The notes beneath the pieces were generated by a model. It searched no databases, had not been told where the DNA came from, and worked only from the letters and a program-made list of their open reading frames with translations. Positions 45,932-55,963 of a stretch of DNA of 64,000 nt are shown piece after piece (within the stretch, counting starts at the first letter, position 1; each line of letters begins with the position of its first letter). Made by a program: the position numbers and the translations under genes. This DNA comes from WTKG01 sp963735005 (GTDB lineage Bacteria; Actinomycetota; Actinomycetes; Actinomycetales; Demequinaceae), in contig CAVTJA010000006.1 in the NCBI GenBank assembly GCA_963735005.1, positions 225,851 to 289,850 on the forward strand. The letters are read 5' to 3'.

Positions 45932-47199
45932 TGCTCAAGCAACTCGAGGGAAGCGTCGCGGTAGCCGAGGCGGTCGCGGCATGCAAGCCAGAGGTCATCT
46001 GCGCCTACCCCATCAGCCCGCAGACGCACATCGTTGAGGGGCTCAGCCGCATCGTCAAGCAGGGCGACCTGCCGGGCTGCGAATTCGTCAATGTGGAGAG
46101 CGAGTTCGCGGCGATGTCGGTCGCAATCGGCGCCTCCGCGGCCGGCGCGCGCGCCTACACCGCCACCGCCAGCCAGGGCCTGCTGTTCATGGTCGAGGCC
46201 GTCTACAACGCGTCGGGCCTTGGGCTGCCGATCGTGATGACGGTCGCCAACCGCGCGATCGGCGCGCCCATCAACATCTGGAACGACCACTCCGACGCGA
46301 TGAGCCAACGCGACTCCGGCTGGATCCAGCTGTACGCGGAGACCAACCAGGAGGCCGCGGACTTGCACGTGCAGGCGTTCAAGATCGCCGAGGAGCTGAG
46401 CCTGCCGGTCATGGTCTGCATGGACGGCTTCATCCTCACCCACGCGCACGAGCAGGTGGACGTCCCGGAGGCCGCGGACGTCGCGAAGTTCCTGCCGCCG
46501 TACGAGCCACGGCAGGTGCTCGACCCCGCCGAGCCCATCTCGATTGGCGCCATGGTCGGCCCTGAGGCGTTCATGGAGGTGCGCTACCTTGCGCACGCCA
46601 AGCAGATGGAGGCGCTCGACCTGATCCCCCAGGTGGCCGAGGAATTCCGCGCGATCTTCGGGCGCGACAGCGGAGGCCTGATCCGTACCTACAAGACCGA
46701 CGACGCCGACACGGTGATCGTCGCGCTCGGCAGCGTACTTGGCACCATCAAGGACGTCGTGGACGAGCGCCGCGAGGCGGGCGAGAAGATCGGCGTGCTC
46801 GGCATCGGCAGCTTCCGGCCGTTCCCGTTGCAGGCGGTCCGCGAGGCGCTCGCGAGCGCCGCGCGCGTCGTCGTTATTGAAAAGGCGTTCGCCGTGGGGA
46901 TTGGTGGCATCGTGTCGTCAAACGTCCGCACGGCCCTGAACGACGCGCCGGGCGGGCCTGGCCCGCGGGTGGACAACTACACCGTGGTCGCGGGGCTTGG
47001 CGGGCGGCCGATCGGCAAGGTGTCGCTTCACGCGATGCTCGACGAGGCCGTCGCAGGCACGCTCGAGCCGCTCACGTTCCTTGACCTGGACACACAGCTG
47101 ATCGAACGCGAGTTCGCCCGCATGAAGGAGAACCGGCGGTCGGGCCCGAGCGCCGAGAACATGATCCGCGACCTCATGGACGCGCACCGGACCGAGTAG
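45931..47199 (+). CDS. porA: 2-oxoacid:ferredoxin oxidoreductase, alpha subunit
   Basis: 422 residues. GSVAVAEAVAACKPEVICAYPISPQTHIVEGLSR, VNVESEFAAMSVAIGASAAGARAYTATASQGLLFM and the C-terminal RVVVIEKAFAVG are those of the alpha chain, including the PISPQT substrate loop. It starts one base inside the gamma gene (TAATG). Together with beta it binds TPP and oxidises a 2-oxoacid to acyl-CoA and CO2. The pyruvate-type PISPQTHI is closest to PorA. Confidence 0.93.
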   Translation: MLKQLEGSVAVAEAVAACKPEVICAYPISPQTHIVEGLSRIVKQGDLPGCEFVNVESEFAAMSVAIGASAAGARAYTATASQGLLFMVEAVYNASGLGLPIVMTVANRAIGAPINIWNDHSDAMSQRDSGWIQLYAETNQEAADLHVQAFKIAEELSLPVMVCMDGFILTHAHEQVDVPEAADVAKFLPPYEPRQVLDPAEPISIGAMVGPEAFMEVRYLAHAKQMEALDLIPQVAEEFRAIFGRDSGGLIRTYKTDDADTVIVALGSVLGTIKDVVDERREAGEKIGVLGIGSFRPFPLQAVREALASAARVVVIEKAFAVGIGGIVSSNVRTALNDAPGGPGPRVDNYTVVAGLGGRPIGKVSLHAMLDEAVAGTLEPLTFLDLDTQLIEREFARMKENRRSGPSAENMIRDLMDAHRTE

Positions 47200-47229
47200 C
47201 AGCGCCGGCTGGCGCGGAGAGGAGCTCAC

Positions 47230-48264
47230 ATGGCCACGACGCCGGTGAAGTTCTACCAGGTGGGAAGCCTGGCGGTGGGCAACCGCCTGCTCGACGCCGA
47301 GTTGCTCTCTGTCCAGTCGGACCCGGACCGCGCCAACTCGATCACGTCGGGCCACCGCGCGTGTCAGGGCTGCGGCGAGGCGCTTGGCGCCCGTTACGCG
47401 CTCGATGCGGTCATGCGGGTCACGGGCGGCCAGATGGTCGCGGTCAACGCGACGGGCTGCCTCGAGGTGTTCTCGACCCCTTACCCGGAGACAAGCTGGA
47501 ACATCCCGTGGTTGCATTCGCTGTTCGGCAACGCGCCCGCGGTCGCGACCGGCGTCGCGGCGGCCATGAAGGCCAAGGGGCGCACGGACGTGCGCGTGGT
47601 GGGCCAGGGCGGCGACGGCGGCACTGTGGACATCGGCTTCGGCACGCTGTCAGGAATGTTCGAGCGCAACGACGACGTCCTGTACATCTGCTACGACAAC
47701 GAGGCGTACATGAACACCGGGGTGCAGCGCTCCGGCGCCACTCCCCCGGCGGCGCGCACCGCCACCACGCAGGCCGTCGGCGACCACCCGGGCAACGTGT
47801 TTGGCCAGGGCAAGAACCTGCCGCGCATTGCGATGGCGCACGACATCCCCTACGTCGCGACCGCCACCGTCGCGGACTTGCGCGACCTCGAGGCTAAGGC
47901 CGAGAAGGCCATGACGATGCGCGGCGCCCGCTACCTGCACGTGCTGGTGCCGTGCCCGCTCGGCTGGGGCTCGGCGTCTGGCGACACCATCAAGATCGCG
48001 CGGCTCGCGACCCAGTCGGGGCTGTTCCCGGTGTTCGAGGCGGAGGGCGGCGAGGTCACGGCGGTCACCAAGATCCGCAAGCTCGCGCCCGTCGAGGAGT
48101 ACCTCAAGCTGCAGAAGCGCTACGCGCACCTGTTCAAGCCGGAGCGCCGCGAGGACGTCATCGCCCAGCTGCAGACGAAGGCGGACGCCAACATCGCGCG
48201 TTATGGGCTGCTTGACGCGGACGGCGCTGAACTCGCGCCCGCCGGCGCCGGATCGGAGGAGTGA
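47230..48264 (+). CDS. porB: 2-oxoacid:ferredoxin oxidoreductase, beta subunit
   Basis: 344 residues. It carries the Fe-S Cys in GHRACQGCGEALGARY and the TPP-binding stretch QGGDGGTVDIGFGTLSG with CYDNEAYMNTGVQRSGATP, the core of the beta chain. ATG at 47230 has GGAGAGGAG upstream, 30 bases after the alpha stop. Its TGA overlaps the ATG of the next gene by one base, and GGAGGA just before the stop serves as the ribosome site for that gene. Confidence 0.93.
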   Translation: MATTPVKFYQVGSLAVGNRLLDAELLSVQSDPDRANSITSGHRACQGCGEALGARYALDAVMRVTGGQMVAVNATGCLEVFSTPYPETSWNIPWLHSLFGNAPAVATGVAAAMKAKGRTDVRVVGQGGDGGTVDIGFGTLSGMFERNDDVLYICYDNEAYMNTGVQRSGATPPAARTATTQAVGDHPGNVFGQGKNLPRIAMAHDIPYVATATVADLRDLEAKAEKAMTMRGARYLHVLVPCPLGWGSASGDTIKIARLATQSGLFPVFEAEGGEVTAVTKIRKLAPVEEYLKLQKRYAHLFKPERREDVIAQLQTKADANIARYGLLDADGAELAPAGAGSEE

Positions 48265-49883
48265 TGGACAAGCCATTCGCAATCACGCTCGACGTGGGCT
48301 CGAGCCTGCGCAACCAGACCGGCTCGTGGCGCGTCGAGCGCCCCGTGTACGTTGACCGCCTGCCGCCGTGCAACATGGCCTGCCCCGCTGGCGAGAACAT
48401 CCAGGAGTGGCTGTACGACGCCGAGGACGGTTCCTACGAGAAGGCGTGGCGGACGCTGGTGCAGGACAACCCGTTCCCCGCGATTATGGGGCGCGTCTGC
48501 TACCACCCGTGCCAGGACGTCTGCAATCGGGGCCAGGTGGACGAGGCCGTCGGCATCAACGCCGTCGAGCGCTTCCTTGGCGACCTTGCCCTCGAGAAGG
48601 GCTGGGAGCTTCCGGCGCCCGCCGAGGACAGCGGCAAGCGCGTGCTCGTGGTGGGGGCTGGGCCTGCCGGGCTGAGCGCCGCGTACCACCTGCGCCGGCT
48701 TGGCCACGAGGTTGTGATCCGCGACGCTGGCCCGTTCGCGGGCGGCATGATGCGGTTTGGCATCCCCAAGTACCGGTTGCCGCGCAACATCCTCGACGCC
48801 GAGATCGAGCGCGTGCAGCGCATGGGGGTCGCGATCGAGCTCGAGGCGCACGTGCCTGACGCCGAGGCCCTGTTTGGCGAGGGCTTCGACGCGGTGTTCC
48901 TTGCCGTGGGCGCGCACGTGGGCAAGCGGGCGCACGTGCCCGCGGGCGAGGCGGCGCGCATCCTCGACGCGGTGTCGTTGCTGCATTCACTTGAGGACGG
49001 CGAGCAACCGCTACTGGGCCGCCGGGTGGCGGTGTACGGCGGCGGCAACACCGCGATTGACGTGGCGCGCACTGCCAAGCGGCTGGGCGCGGAGGAGGCG
49101 ATCATCGTCTATCGCCGCACCCGCGACCGCATGCCCGCGCACGACTCGGAGGTCGAGGAGGCCATCGAGGAGGGCGTGCTGATGCGGTGGCTGACCACGG
49201 TCAAGCACGTGGACGAGGGCATGCTGCAGATCGAGAAGATGGCGCTCGACGACGACGGCTTCCCGCAGCCGACGGGTGAGTTCGAGGAGCTCGCGGCCGA
49301 CTCGCTGGTGCTGGCGCTTGGCCAGGAGTCCGACCTTGGGCTGCTTGAGGGCGTCCCTGGGATCGAGATCGCCGACGGCGTCGTGAAGGTGGACGCCAAC
49401 ATGATGACCGGCCGCGAGGGGTTGTTCGCCGGTGGTGACATGACCCCGGCCGACCGTACCGTCACCGTGGCCGTGGGCCACGGCAAGAAGGCCGCGCGCA
49501 ACATCGACGGCTACCTGCGCGGCACACCGTTCAAGGCGCCCGCGAAGCACCGTGAGGCCAAGATCGACCTGCTCAACACTTGGTATTACGCCGACGCGCC
49601 CCACCAGGAGCGGCCGCGACTCGAGGCGGCGCGGCGTGCGTCGAACTTCGACGAGGTGATGCAGGGGCTGACGGAGGACAACGCGCTGTTCGAGGCGCGC
49701 AGGTGCATGTCCTGCGGCAACTGCTTTGGCTGCGACAACTGCTTTGGCGTGTGCCCGGACAACGCGATCATCAAGAACGGCGACGGCACGTACACGGTGA
49801 ATCTCGACTTCTGCAAGGGCTGCGGCATCTGCATGGAGGAGTGCCCGTGCGGCGCGATCGAGATGGTGCCTGAGGAGGCCTAG
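48264..49883 (+). CDS. GltD-like flavin/Fe-S oxidoreductase fused to 2x[4Fe-4S] ferredoxin, POR-associated
   Basis: 539 residues. N-terminal Fe-S segment with PPCNMACPAG and GRVCYHPCQDVCNRG (about 35-90), an FAD domain with VLVVGAGPAGLSAAYHL (near 130), an NAD(P)-binding domain with VAVYGGGNTAIDVART (near 255), and a C-terminal two-cluster ferredoxin: CMSCGNCFGCDNCFGVCP and CKGCGICMEECPCGAIEM. The first three modules match GltD/NADPH-glutamate-synthase small subunits. As the last operon gene it probably takes electrons from porAB through its own ferredoxin to NAD(P), or the reverse. The ATG at 48264 overlaps porB. Confidence 0.9.
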   Translation: MDKPFAITLDVGSSLRNQTGSWRVERPVYVDRLPPCNMACPAGENIQEWLYDAEDGSYEKAWRTLVQDNPFPAIMGRVCYHPCQDVCNRGQVDEAVGINAVERFLGDLALEKGWELPAPAEDSGKRVLVVGAGPAGLSAAYHLRRLGHEVVIRDAGPFAGGMMRFGIPKYRLPRNILDAEIERVQRMGVAIELEAHVPDAEALFGEGFDAVFLAVGAHVGKRAHVPAGEAARILDAVSLLHSLEDGEQPLLGRRVAVYGGGNTAIDVARTAKRLGAEEAIIVYRRTRDRMPAHDSEVEEAIEEGVLMRWLTTVKHVDEGMLQIEKMALDDDGFPQPTGEFEELAADSLVLALGQESDLGLLEGVPGIEIADGVVKVDANMMTGREGLFAGGDMTPADRTVTVAVGHGKKAARNIDGYLRGTPFKAPAKHREAKIDLLNTWYYADAPHQERPRLEAARRASNFDEVMQGLTEDNALFEARRCMSCGNCFGCDNCFGVCPDNAIIKNGDGTYTVNLDFCKGCGICMEECPCGAIEMVPEEA

Positions 49884-49899
49884 CCTTCGAGGCTAGGCC
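49877..49899. terminator. bidirectional hairpin terminator containing both stop codons
   Basis: Perfect 9-base-pair stem GGCCTAGCC / GGCTAGGCC with a TTCGA loop (49886-49890) between the convergent oxidoreductase operon and the C39-TPR gene. The TAG stop of each gene lies in an arm of the stem (49881-49883 plus, 49893-49895 minus). There is no U-run, so it is a GC-rich hairpin as often seen in actinobacteria. Confidence 0.7.
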
Positions 49900-52800
49900 C
49901 CGGCCCTACCCTCGATGACTTCGCGCAGCCGCCCCAGCTTCACGTGCGGGGACTCCGCGACAAATGCATCGATCGCGGCGCGCGCGCCCGCGGCGTCCCC
50001 TTGCGCGGCGCGTAGCACCGCTCTCGCGAGCTTGGGCGTGGCCGTGTCCGCGTCGCGCCCGAGGACTATGCGGGCGGCGGCCTCCGCGACTTCCCAGTTT
50101 CCTGCGGCAGCGGCCGCGAGCGCCCGCGCCGTCTGTGCTTCACTACATATCCACTGCTCCGACGTTGCGATGTCGGCCCAACTCACGGCATCCGATTCGC
50201 TCCCAAATGCCGCCTGGAGCCATGCGAGCCGCTCTGCCCCCTGATGCTCAAAGGGGAAGTCGCGTTCGAGCGCGCGCGCCAGCTCCCAGGCGAGATCGAT
50301 GTCACCGTCGAGAACTGCCGCATTCTGCTGAGCCGCGAGCACATCGCGGTCGTACGGCGCGAGCTCGATCGCCCTGCGGACCGCCCGCGCGCGCTCGTCG
50401 CTATCCGTCATCGCCTCGGAGAGCACCGCGAGCGCCGCCGCGTTATCCCACGCGCCCTCAACCGCGCCGTCAAAGTCGCGCTCAATGGCACGGGCTCGGG
50501 CTACCCACACAGCTGCCGCCGCCGGGTTGGCCTCGCGAGCAGCCACCGCTCTGCGGGCCGGAGCGATCAACGCGGCGTGCTCCCGGAGATCGTATGTCGC
50601 GAGCGTCCGCGCGACGGTTGGATTGTTTGACACCTGGGGATGCGCCGCTACGAGCTCAAGAGCCTCGCCACCCTTACCTGCCACAAGCATGACCCTCAGC
50701 CACAGCGAAACTTCTTCGGGGTCCTGCCAATCCGGCTCGCCGTCGGGCACAGTGCCCGCGACCCACTTGTGGAAGCCGTCCCACAGCAGGTCTTGGGCCG
50801 CCGTCAGGCGCGCGTAGAACTCGCTGCCGGCCGCCTTCGTCATGTCGTCGCGCACGGCTTGGGCCTCGTCCTGTCGTCCAAGCAATTCGAGAGCGACCCG
50901 GCGCGGCTCCAGGCTCGCCGGATCGCTTGCGTCGACTCGAGTCGCGTACGTCAGCGCCAACTCCGGATCAACGTCCATGGCGATCCACGCCGCTTCCGTC
51001 CATACCCTGGTGGCCCACGGCGCGGCCGCGATGGCGGCCTCTATGAGGCGAAGTGCTTCTTGGCGGTGCGGCGGCGTGTGCCGAATGATGGTCGCAAGTT
51101 GGTGTGAAGCAGGAGCATCTTGTGGGTCCTGCTCGACGATGGTCCGGAGTAGCGTCGCCGCGTGCCCCTTCAGACCATGCGCGTCGAGCATCGCTACGGC
51201 ATGCCTCAACAAGTCTCGATTAGTGCGCCGTTCGCCCACGAACTCGACGACTTCGCGAGCCGCGTGTGAACCGCTGTGGTGCAACTGCTTGAGAACTTCG
51301 AACCACGCTTCCAGCGTGGAACGGTCGGTGTCGCACACGAGGATTGCTTTGCGCGCCAGCGCTTCCGCGCCTTGAAGGTCGCCCTGGCGCGCCCGCACGT
51401 CAACTGCGCACTCCCAGATTTGCGGCCAATTCCACTGGGCAGTGTCGACGCGGGTGATGAGTTCATCCAGCGCCCCGGAGTCCCCACGTGCTTCGGCGAC
51501 ATGTAGCCGCAACATCACGGCGTTTGAGTTTCGAGCTTCCCCTTCGATCACCGAGCCGAGGATCGCGTCGGCCTCTTCGAGGCGCCCGGCCATCGCCAGG
51601 TAGTCCGCGCGCATCACGGCGGCGTATGGGTCGTCGGGAACCATCGCGTGTGCGAATTCCGTCAGCGCATCGCACAGCCGAGCGAGGTGGTCGTCATCGA
51701 AGGTGAGCCATTCCTTGCGTGTCGCAATACTCGCGGCGAACGCGAATCGCAGAGTCGGGTACCGGAGGTCCTCGCGAGCACAAAACCTGCGAGCAAGTTC
51801 GTCGCGCACAACGCGAGCGGCTGCGATCGTGGGGGCTGGCACGCTCGGCGCGTGGGCCAGCCCACGGCTCGCCGCGGCAAAGGCAAGTTTGGGCTCGTCG
51901 TGATCCGCGAGCAGGTGCGAGAAGTGCGCTTCAATGCGCGCGTCGTGCGGCGAAAGCGCGGTGGCGCGGGAGATCTCCGCGAGCGCGCTCGCACCCATGT
52001 CCTGCGCGGCGAGCCACCGACCGCCAATCGACCGGAAGTCTGGATTTGCGGGGTACGCGACGCGCGCCGAAAGTAGCGCCTGACGTGCGTCGCTTCGGTT
52101 CCCCGTCGAACTCGCGCTGATCAGCGCGGAGGTACGCATCATCGTCGCTTGCGGGAAGTCTGGCTCCAGCGCCAAAGCGGTTGCTGCGATCCCCGCGATC
52201 TCAATCGCGAGCGGACCTCCAAAGAAGTCATCGTCCGCGTGGTCGTGGCGTGCGGCGGTGTCAAGCGTGACGATGTGTGCCGCCTCTACCAAGCCCGCCG
52301 CGTCGACTTCAGACATCATCGCGTCAGTCAATTGGTTCTCGGGTCCCATCACGAGCACGCCCCCGAACCGCAAGTCGGCGGCGACCTGAGCTCGCGTCTC
52401 CATCCCTTCCCGCATGGGCGCGTGGGTCGCAGGGTCCGCCACGGTGAGAAGACTGAGGCGCTCGTCGTAACCGATCGCCACTGACACGTGCGCTGAATTG
52501 ACGAGGTCGCTTTCAAGGATCACAGGGAATCCGAGGTCAATGGCTTTGCGCACCCGCTCTGGCGTCGCCTCGATGCGTCGGGCGGCGATGCCCTGCTCAC
52601 GCAAGAACTTGGTGATTTCGTACATCGGCGTGCCTTCACCACGCTTGACCGCCTCGGCGATGATGTCCTGCGTCATGCCGACGCCGACGTACCGCAGGCA
52701 CAGTTCGATGACCGCTGGGCCACAGTAGTTCCACTTTTGAACGACGCTCGGGAAGGCCTCGAGCCGGGCGCGCGGCGCGTCCTCACCATTGACGGCGAGC

Positions 52801-53594
52801 GCGTCGAGACGGTGGCGAATGAACGGCTCGAATGCGCTTCTCGCCGCCGCGGGCACCGTCCGTAGCGAAGCGTCGAGATCCTCGCGCACACCCTCAATGT
52901 CGTCCAGGGCCGCACGCGCAAAAGCGCGCACGGCGTAGAGCGAAAACACTCGCGCCGCATCGGGCGCGATGTCAATTGCTTCCGTGAGGCACTCGACTTC
53001 CACCGTAGGGTCACCGAGCGACGCCGCACAGGCGGCCCGCAGGACAGCGCCTGCCGCGCGGTACTTCGTCCCGCGTAGCGCCAACGCGTGCTCGCGCGCG
53101 CCGACGAAATCCCCTACGGCGTAGTGCGTTTGGGCGGCGGCCAGACTCGCCAACGGCGCGGGGTCCACGGCGAGGCAGCGGGCCAACAAATCCCGCGCTT
53201 CCTCGCGCTCGTCGAAGACCAGGTGCACTGCGGCGCGAGCCGTCATGAGGCGATAGTGGTCAGGGCCGACGTAGCCTTCGATCTGGTCCACGATGCGCTC
53301 AGCAACAGGGCGGACGCGTCGCGACAGCGCGTGACCGAGCGCTCCGAGACACGCACGCGCGGCCTCGTCCGGGCTAGGCGCTCGCTCCGCCAGCGCCAGA
53401 CACGAGATCGCCGCGGTATCGATATCCATCTCGAACGCAGGGTCGTCGTCAATGGGGTTGGTGAGGAGCACGCGCCGCAAGTCCAGACCCCATTGTTCCG
53501 CGTCGGATGTTGGCGCGGCGGTAAGGACGACGGTGCGCGCCATCTCCTGGCGACCCAGCGAAATGAGTTCGTCGATCGCTTCGAAGTCGATCAC
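49893..53594 (-). CDS. large cytoplasmic TPR-like protein with C39-like cysteine peptidase domain
   Basis: 1233 residues, no signal peptide. The N-terminal 270 residues are helical repeats. A peptidase-like domain follows (about 280-420): Gln286-x4-Cys291 in QKWNYCGPAV, His369 in SAHVSVAIGYD, Asp387 in TVADPATHAP, the order and spacing of the C39/papain-like triad. The rest (425-1233) is TPR-like helical repeats rich in Ala and Arg. C39 domains normally trim leader peptides in bacteriocin exporters; here there is no ABC transporter and the domain lies inside a scaffold, so the substrate is unknown. Coupled by four bases (ATGA) to the large gene at 53591, likely one operon. All positions are as read. 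Confidence 0.82.
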   Translation of the reverse strand: MIDFEAIDELISLGRQEMARTVVLTAAPTSDAEQWGLDLRRVLLTNPIDDDPAFEMDIDTAAISCLALAERAPSPDEAARACLGALGHALSRRVRPVAERIVDQIEGYVGPDHYRLMTARAAVHLVFDEREEARDLLARCLAVDPAPLASLAAAQTHYAVGDFVGAREHALALRGTKYRAAGAVLRAACAASLGDPTVEVECLTEAIDIAPDAARVFSLYAVRAFARAALDDIEGVREDLDASLRTVPAAARSAFEPFIRHRLDALAVNGEDAPRARLEAFPSVVQKWNYCGPAVIELCLRYVGVGMTQDIIAEAVKRGEGTPMYEITKFLREQGIAARRIEATPERVRKAIDLGFPVILESDLVNSAHVSVAIGYDERLSLLTVADPATHAPMREGMETRAQVAADLRFGGVLVMGPENQLTDAMMSEVDAAGLVEAAHIVTLDTAARHDHADDDFFGGPLAIEIAGIAATALALEPDFPQATMMRTSALISASSTGNRSDARQALLSARVAYPANPDFRSIGGRWLAAQDMGASALAEISRATALSPHDARIEAHFSHLLADHDEPKLAFAAASRGLAHAPSVPAPTIAAARVVRDELARRFCAREDLRYPTLRFAFAASIATRKEWLTFDDDHLARLCDALTEFAHAMVPDDPYAAVMRADYLAMAGRLEEADAILGSVIEGEARNSNAVMLRLHVAEARGDSGALDELITRVDTAQWNWPQIWECAVDVRARQGDLQGAEALARKAILVCDTDRSTLEAWFEVLKQLHHSGSHAAREVVEFVGERRTNRDLLRHAVAMLDAHGLKGHAATLLRTIVEQDPQDAPASHQLATIIRHTPPHRQEALRLIEAAIAAAPWATRVWTEAAWIAMDVDPELALTYATRVDASDPASLEPRRVALELLGRQDEAQAVRDDMTKAAGSEFYARLTAAQDLLWDGFHKWVAGTVPDGEPDWQDPEEVSLWLRVMLVAGKGGEALELVAAHPQVSNNPTVARTLATYDLREHAALIAPARRAVAAREANPAAAAVWVARARAIERDFDGAVEGAWDNAAALAVLSEAMTDSDERARAVRRAIELAPYDRDVLAAQQNAAVLDGDIDLAWELARALERDFPFEHQGAERLAWLQAAFGSESDAVSWADIATSEQWICSEAQTARALAAAAAGNWEVAEAAARIVLGRDADTATPKLARAVLRAAQGDAAGARAAIDAFVAESPHVKLGRLREVIEGRAGA

Positions 53595-55963
53595 GGGCCT
53601 ACCCCCAAGAATTCAAGATCCGCCGCAACACCGGGTGCGTCATGCACGGGAGCGTCGAAATTGCTCACCCCAAACGACGTCGCGATGCGCGCGGCACGGG
53701 TGACCGCGGGGTGCCGAGAGTTCGCGACAAGCTCGGAAAGCGCCGCCCCGTCTCCGACGCCCGCGGCGGCGAGCGCCTCGTACGCGCGCGCATGAGTCCC
53801 GTCAACGAGGCCGTACCACCCGGCGGAGGCGCTCGCCGCCGTTGCGTCACGGAGCTCTGTCCACCGACCCGCGCGTGCGAGGCGATCGAGCGCTTCGTTG
53901 CTCAGCACAACCTGGTCGAATGTCGCCTGCTGCGGTAGTGCCGGGACGCCGCCTCCGTGCAGGAAGTGCGTCCAGACGATGTTCGGGAATGTGTGCGCAT
54001 CGAGGGCCGCGACCGCTGGATCCGCCACGTGCGACAGCCCCAACCACCCTGCGTCGAATAGCCCGTGCCGCAACAGTTCGGGATTGACCATCCGGCGCTG
54101 ATAAGAATCCGCGCGCGTGTTGTCGCCAAGGGCGCGGGCGATCGTCACACCGAGGGCGAGCGAAGCCAACGGGACCGCACCCCGCGGTGCCTCCATGAGG
54201 GCCTCCTGCGCGGCGCCAGGATCCGTGTGCACGAGTAAAGAAGCCCGGATGTGCCGCCACAGCGTCACGGCAGTCGCGTCGGCCCTCACTGACTCCATCG
54301 CGTCAAGCGCGCTCTGCGCGTGCGTGAGGCGATCCGCCGCCGTCATCCGAGGTGCAGCAAGCAAGACGCAGCGCGCAAACGCGTGCTCCGCCGTCACCGG
54401 GGCTGAGCCGGACACTGCGAATGTGCGAGCAAGTTCAAGGGCGACGGGCCACAGGTGGGTGCCGGCGAGCGAGTTCAAGAGCGATGCGGCGTGGTGCGGT
54501 TGTGCACCGAAGAACGGCACCGCCTCCGCGAGCAACGCGCGCGCGTGTTGCGGCGGCGCGAGGCCGCCGGCGACATCAGCCAGGGCGGCGGTGTTCAGTT
54601 CGGTCAGGCCGTGCCTGCGCGCGCTTTCTCCAAATGCTGCGACGCACCCGGCGACATCGCCGCCGTGCAGAGCCAAGACGAGCGCGGCGTCCGCGCCCGC
54701 CGAAGTCATGGCCTCGTCACGGACCGCCGCTGCCGCTACGTCCCTGAGGAGGGCAGGATCGGCCGACTGCAGCGCGAGCGACACGCGGGCCGGCACCCCG
54801 AGCTCATCTGACGACGACGCCGATAGCTCCCGAAGAGCGCCGGCGTGGCCCTTCGCGAGCACCTCGACATTCACCTTGAGGCGAACCAGGTTGTCGTTCC
54901 CCGGATGCACTTTGGTGATCAGCTCTACTGCGGCGCGCGCGTCGTCTGCCGCACCAGTCGCGAGCGCGTGGTCAGCCCACGCCTCCAGAATGAGTTCGTC
55001 GGCGGCGTCGTGCGCTCGGACCCGAGACAGGTGTTCGTAGGCCGAGGCTGGCGTCGCACGCGCCAGGCTTGCGAGCGCCGGCCCCGACTCTGGCGCGTCG
55101 TCGAGCGCGTCAAGCACAGCGAGCGACTGTGCGAACGGGTCCGGGATCACGAAGTTGGCGAGCCGCGCAAGCTCGCGCCGGGGCCACGCCAACTTGGGTA
55201 AGCGGGCCGACGCGAGCGCGAGGGCGCGAAGAATCTCCGCGGGACGCGCGTGGTTGTCCTGCGGACCCGCCGGCACAGTCTTGAGGGCGTGCACGTACGC
55301 GCGATTCGCGATCGCGTCGTTGGGAGCTTTTCGAACGCGGTCACGCAGTTCTTCAAGGAGCGCGGGGTGATTGGCAACCCCGCCGTCAGGCTCCAGGACC
55401 ATCCCCGGCCCATCGGAGTCGAGCGGCGTGTGCGCGATCAAGGGCGCGTCGTTCGCCCACACGAGCACCAAGTGCTCACCCCATAGTGAGTCGGCGAGGA
55501 GCGACTCCCACAATTTCACCTCGCCGTTGCCGAGCACGACGACGCCGCGATTCGCATTGACCCCCACGATCAGCGTCGTGATCCAGTTGTGATCGGTGCC
55601 TTGGCACACATATGCCTGGAGCCCGCTCTCCACTGCAGCCGCCGCCACTTCGATCGTCAGGTCGGCAAGGCCCGATCGCTTTCCAGCTCGCCAGTAAGTG
55701 TCCGCGACCTGGTTTGGCCACCCGACGGGGCCGCGGACGCTGTTGCTCTGTATTGTCGCTGGGAGTTCGCTGACCCGGCGCGGGACGTCTTCAAGCCAAC
55801 GCATCTGGCTTCCTGGCGCGTCGGCGTCCATTGCGCGTCGTAGCTTTGACGCGGTCTCGCGGACCGAGACGTCGCTTGTCGCGTTCGCAGCCTCGGCCGC
55901 AAGCTCGCTCGCCTTGCGCGGGGCGTCGCTCGCGACGCAGCGAATGCGGCGGCGAGGAGCCAC
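53591..55963 (-). CDS. large repeat protein with degenerate C39-like domain, partner of the C39-TPR protein
   Basis: As read, 790 residues. Its true reading frame enters at about 55927 (DAPRKASELAAEAANATSD); the first 12 residues from 55963 are out of frame with the real N-terminus (see 55928-56467). Residues 68-170 look like the C39-like domain of the adjacent gene: IQSNSVRGPVGW aligns to VQKWNYCGPAVI with Arg77 in place of the catalytic Cys, then AAVESGLQAYVC and WITTLIVGVNANRGVVV align to KAIDLGFPVIL and HVSVAIGYDERLSLL, with the His not conserved. The rest is Ala-rich helical repeats. With the N-terminal fragment it would be a membrane-anchored protein of about 957 residues. The pseudo-peptidase reading is inference. 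Confidence 0.75.
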   Translation of the reverse strand: MAPRRRIRCVASDAPRKASELAAEAANATSDVSVRETASKLRRAMDADAPGSQMRWLEDVPRRVSELPATIQSNSVRGPVGWPNQVADTYWRAGKRSGLADLTIEVAAAAVESGLQAYVCQGTDHNWITTLIVGVNANRGVVVLGNGEVKLWESLLADSLWGEHLVLVWANDAPLIAHTPLDSDGPGMVLEPDGGVANHPALLEELRDRVRKAPNDAIANRAYVHALKTVPAGPQDNHARPAEILRALALASARLPKLAWPRRELARLANFVIPDPFAQSLAVLDALDDAPESGPALASLARATPASAYEHLSRVRAHDAADELILEAWADHALATGAADDARAAVELITKVHPGNDNLVRLKVNVEVLAKGHAGALRELSASSSDELGVPARVSLALQSADPALLRDVAAAAVRDEAMTSAGADAALVLALHGGDVAGCVAAFGESARRHGLTELNTAALADVAGGLAPPQHARALLAEAVPFFGAQPHHAASLLNSLAGTHLWPVALELARTFAVSGSAPVTAEHAFARCVLLAAPRMTAADRLTHAQSALDAMESVRADATAVTLWRHIRASLLVHTDPGAAQEALMEAPRGAVPLASLALGVTIARALGDNTRADSYQRRMVNPELLRHGLFDAGWLGLSHVADPAVAALDAHTFPNIVWTHFLHGGGVPALPQQATFDQVVLSNEALDRLARAGRWTELRDATAASASAGWYGLVDGTHARAYEALAAAGVGDGAALSELVANSRHPAVTRAARIATSFGVSNFDAPVHDAPGVAADLEFLGVGP

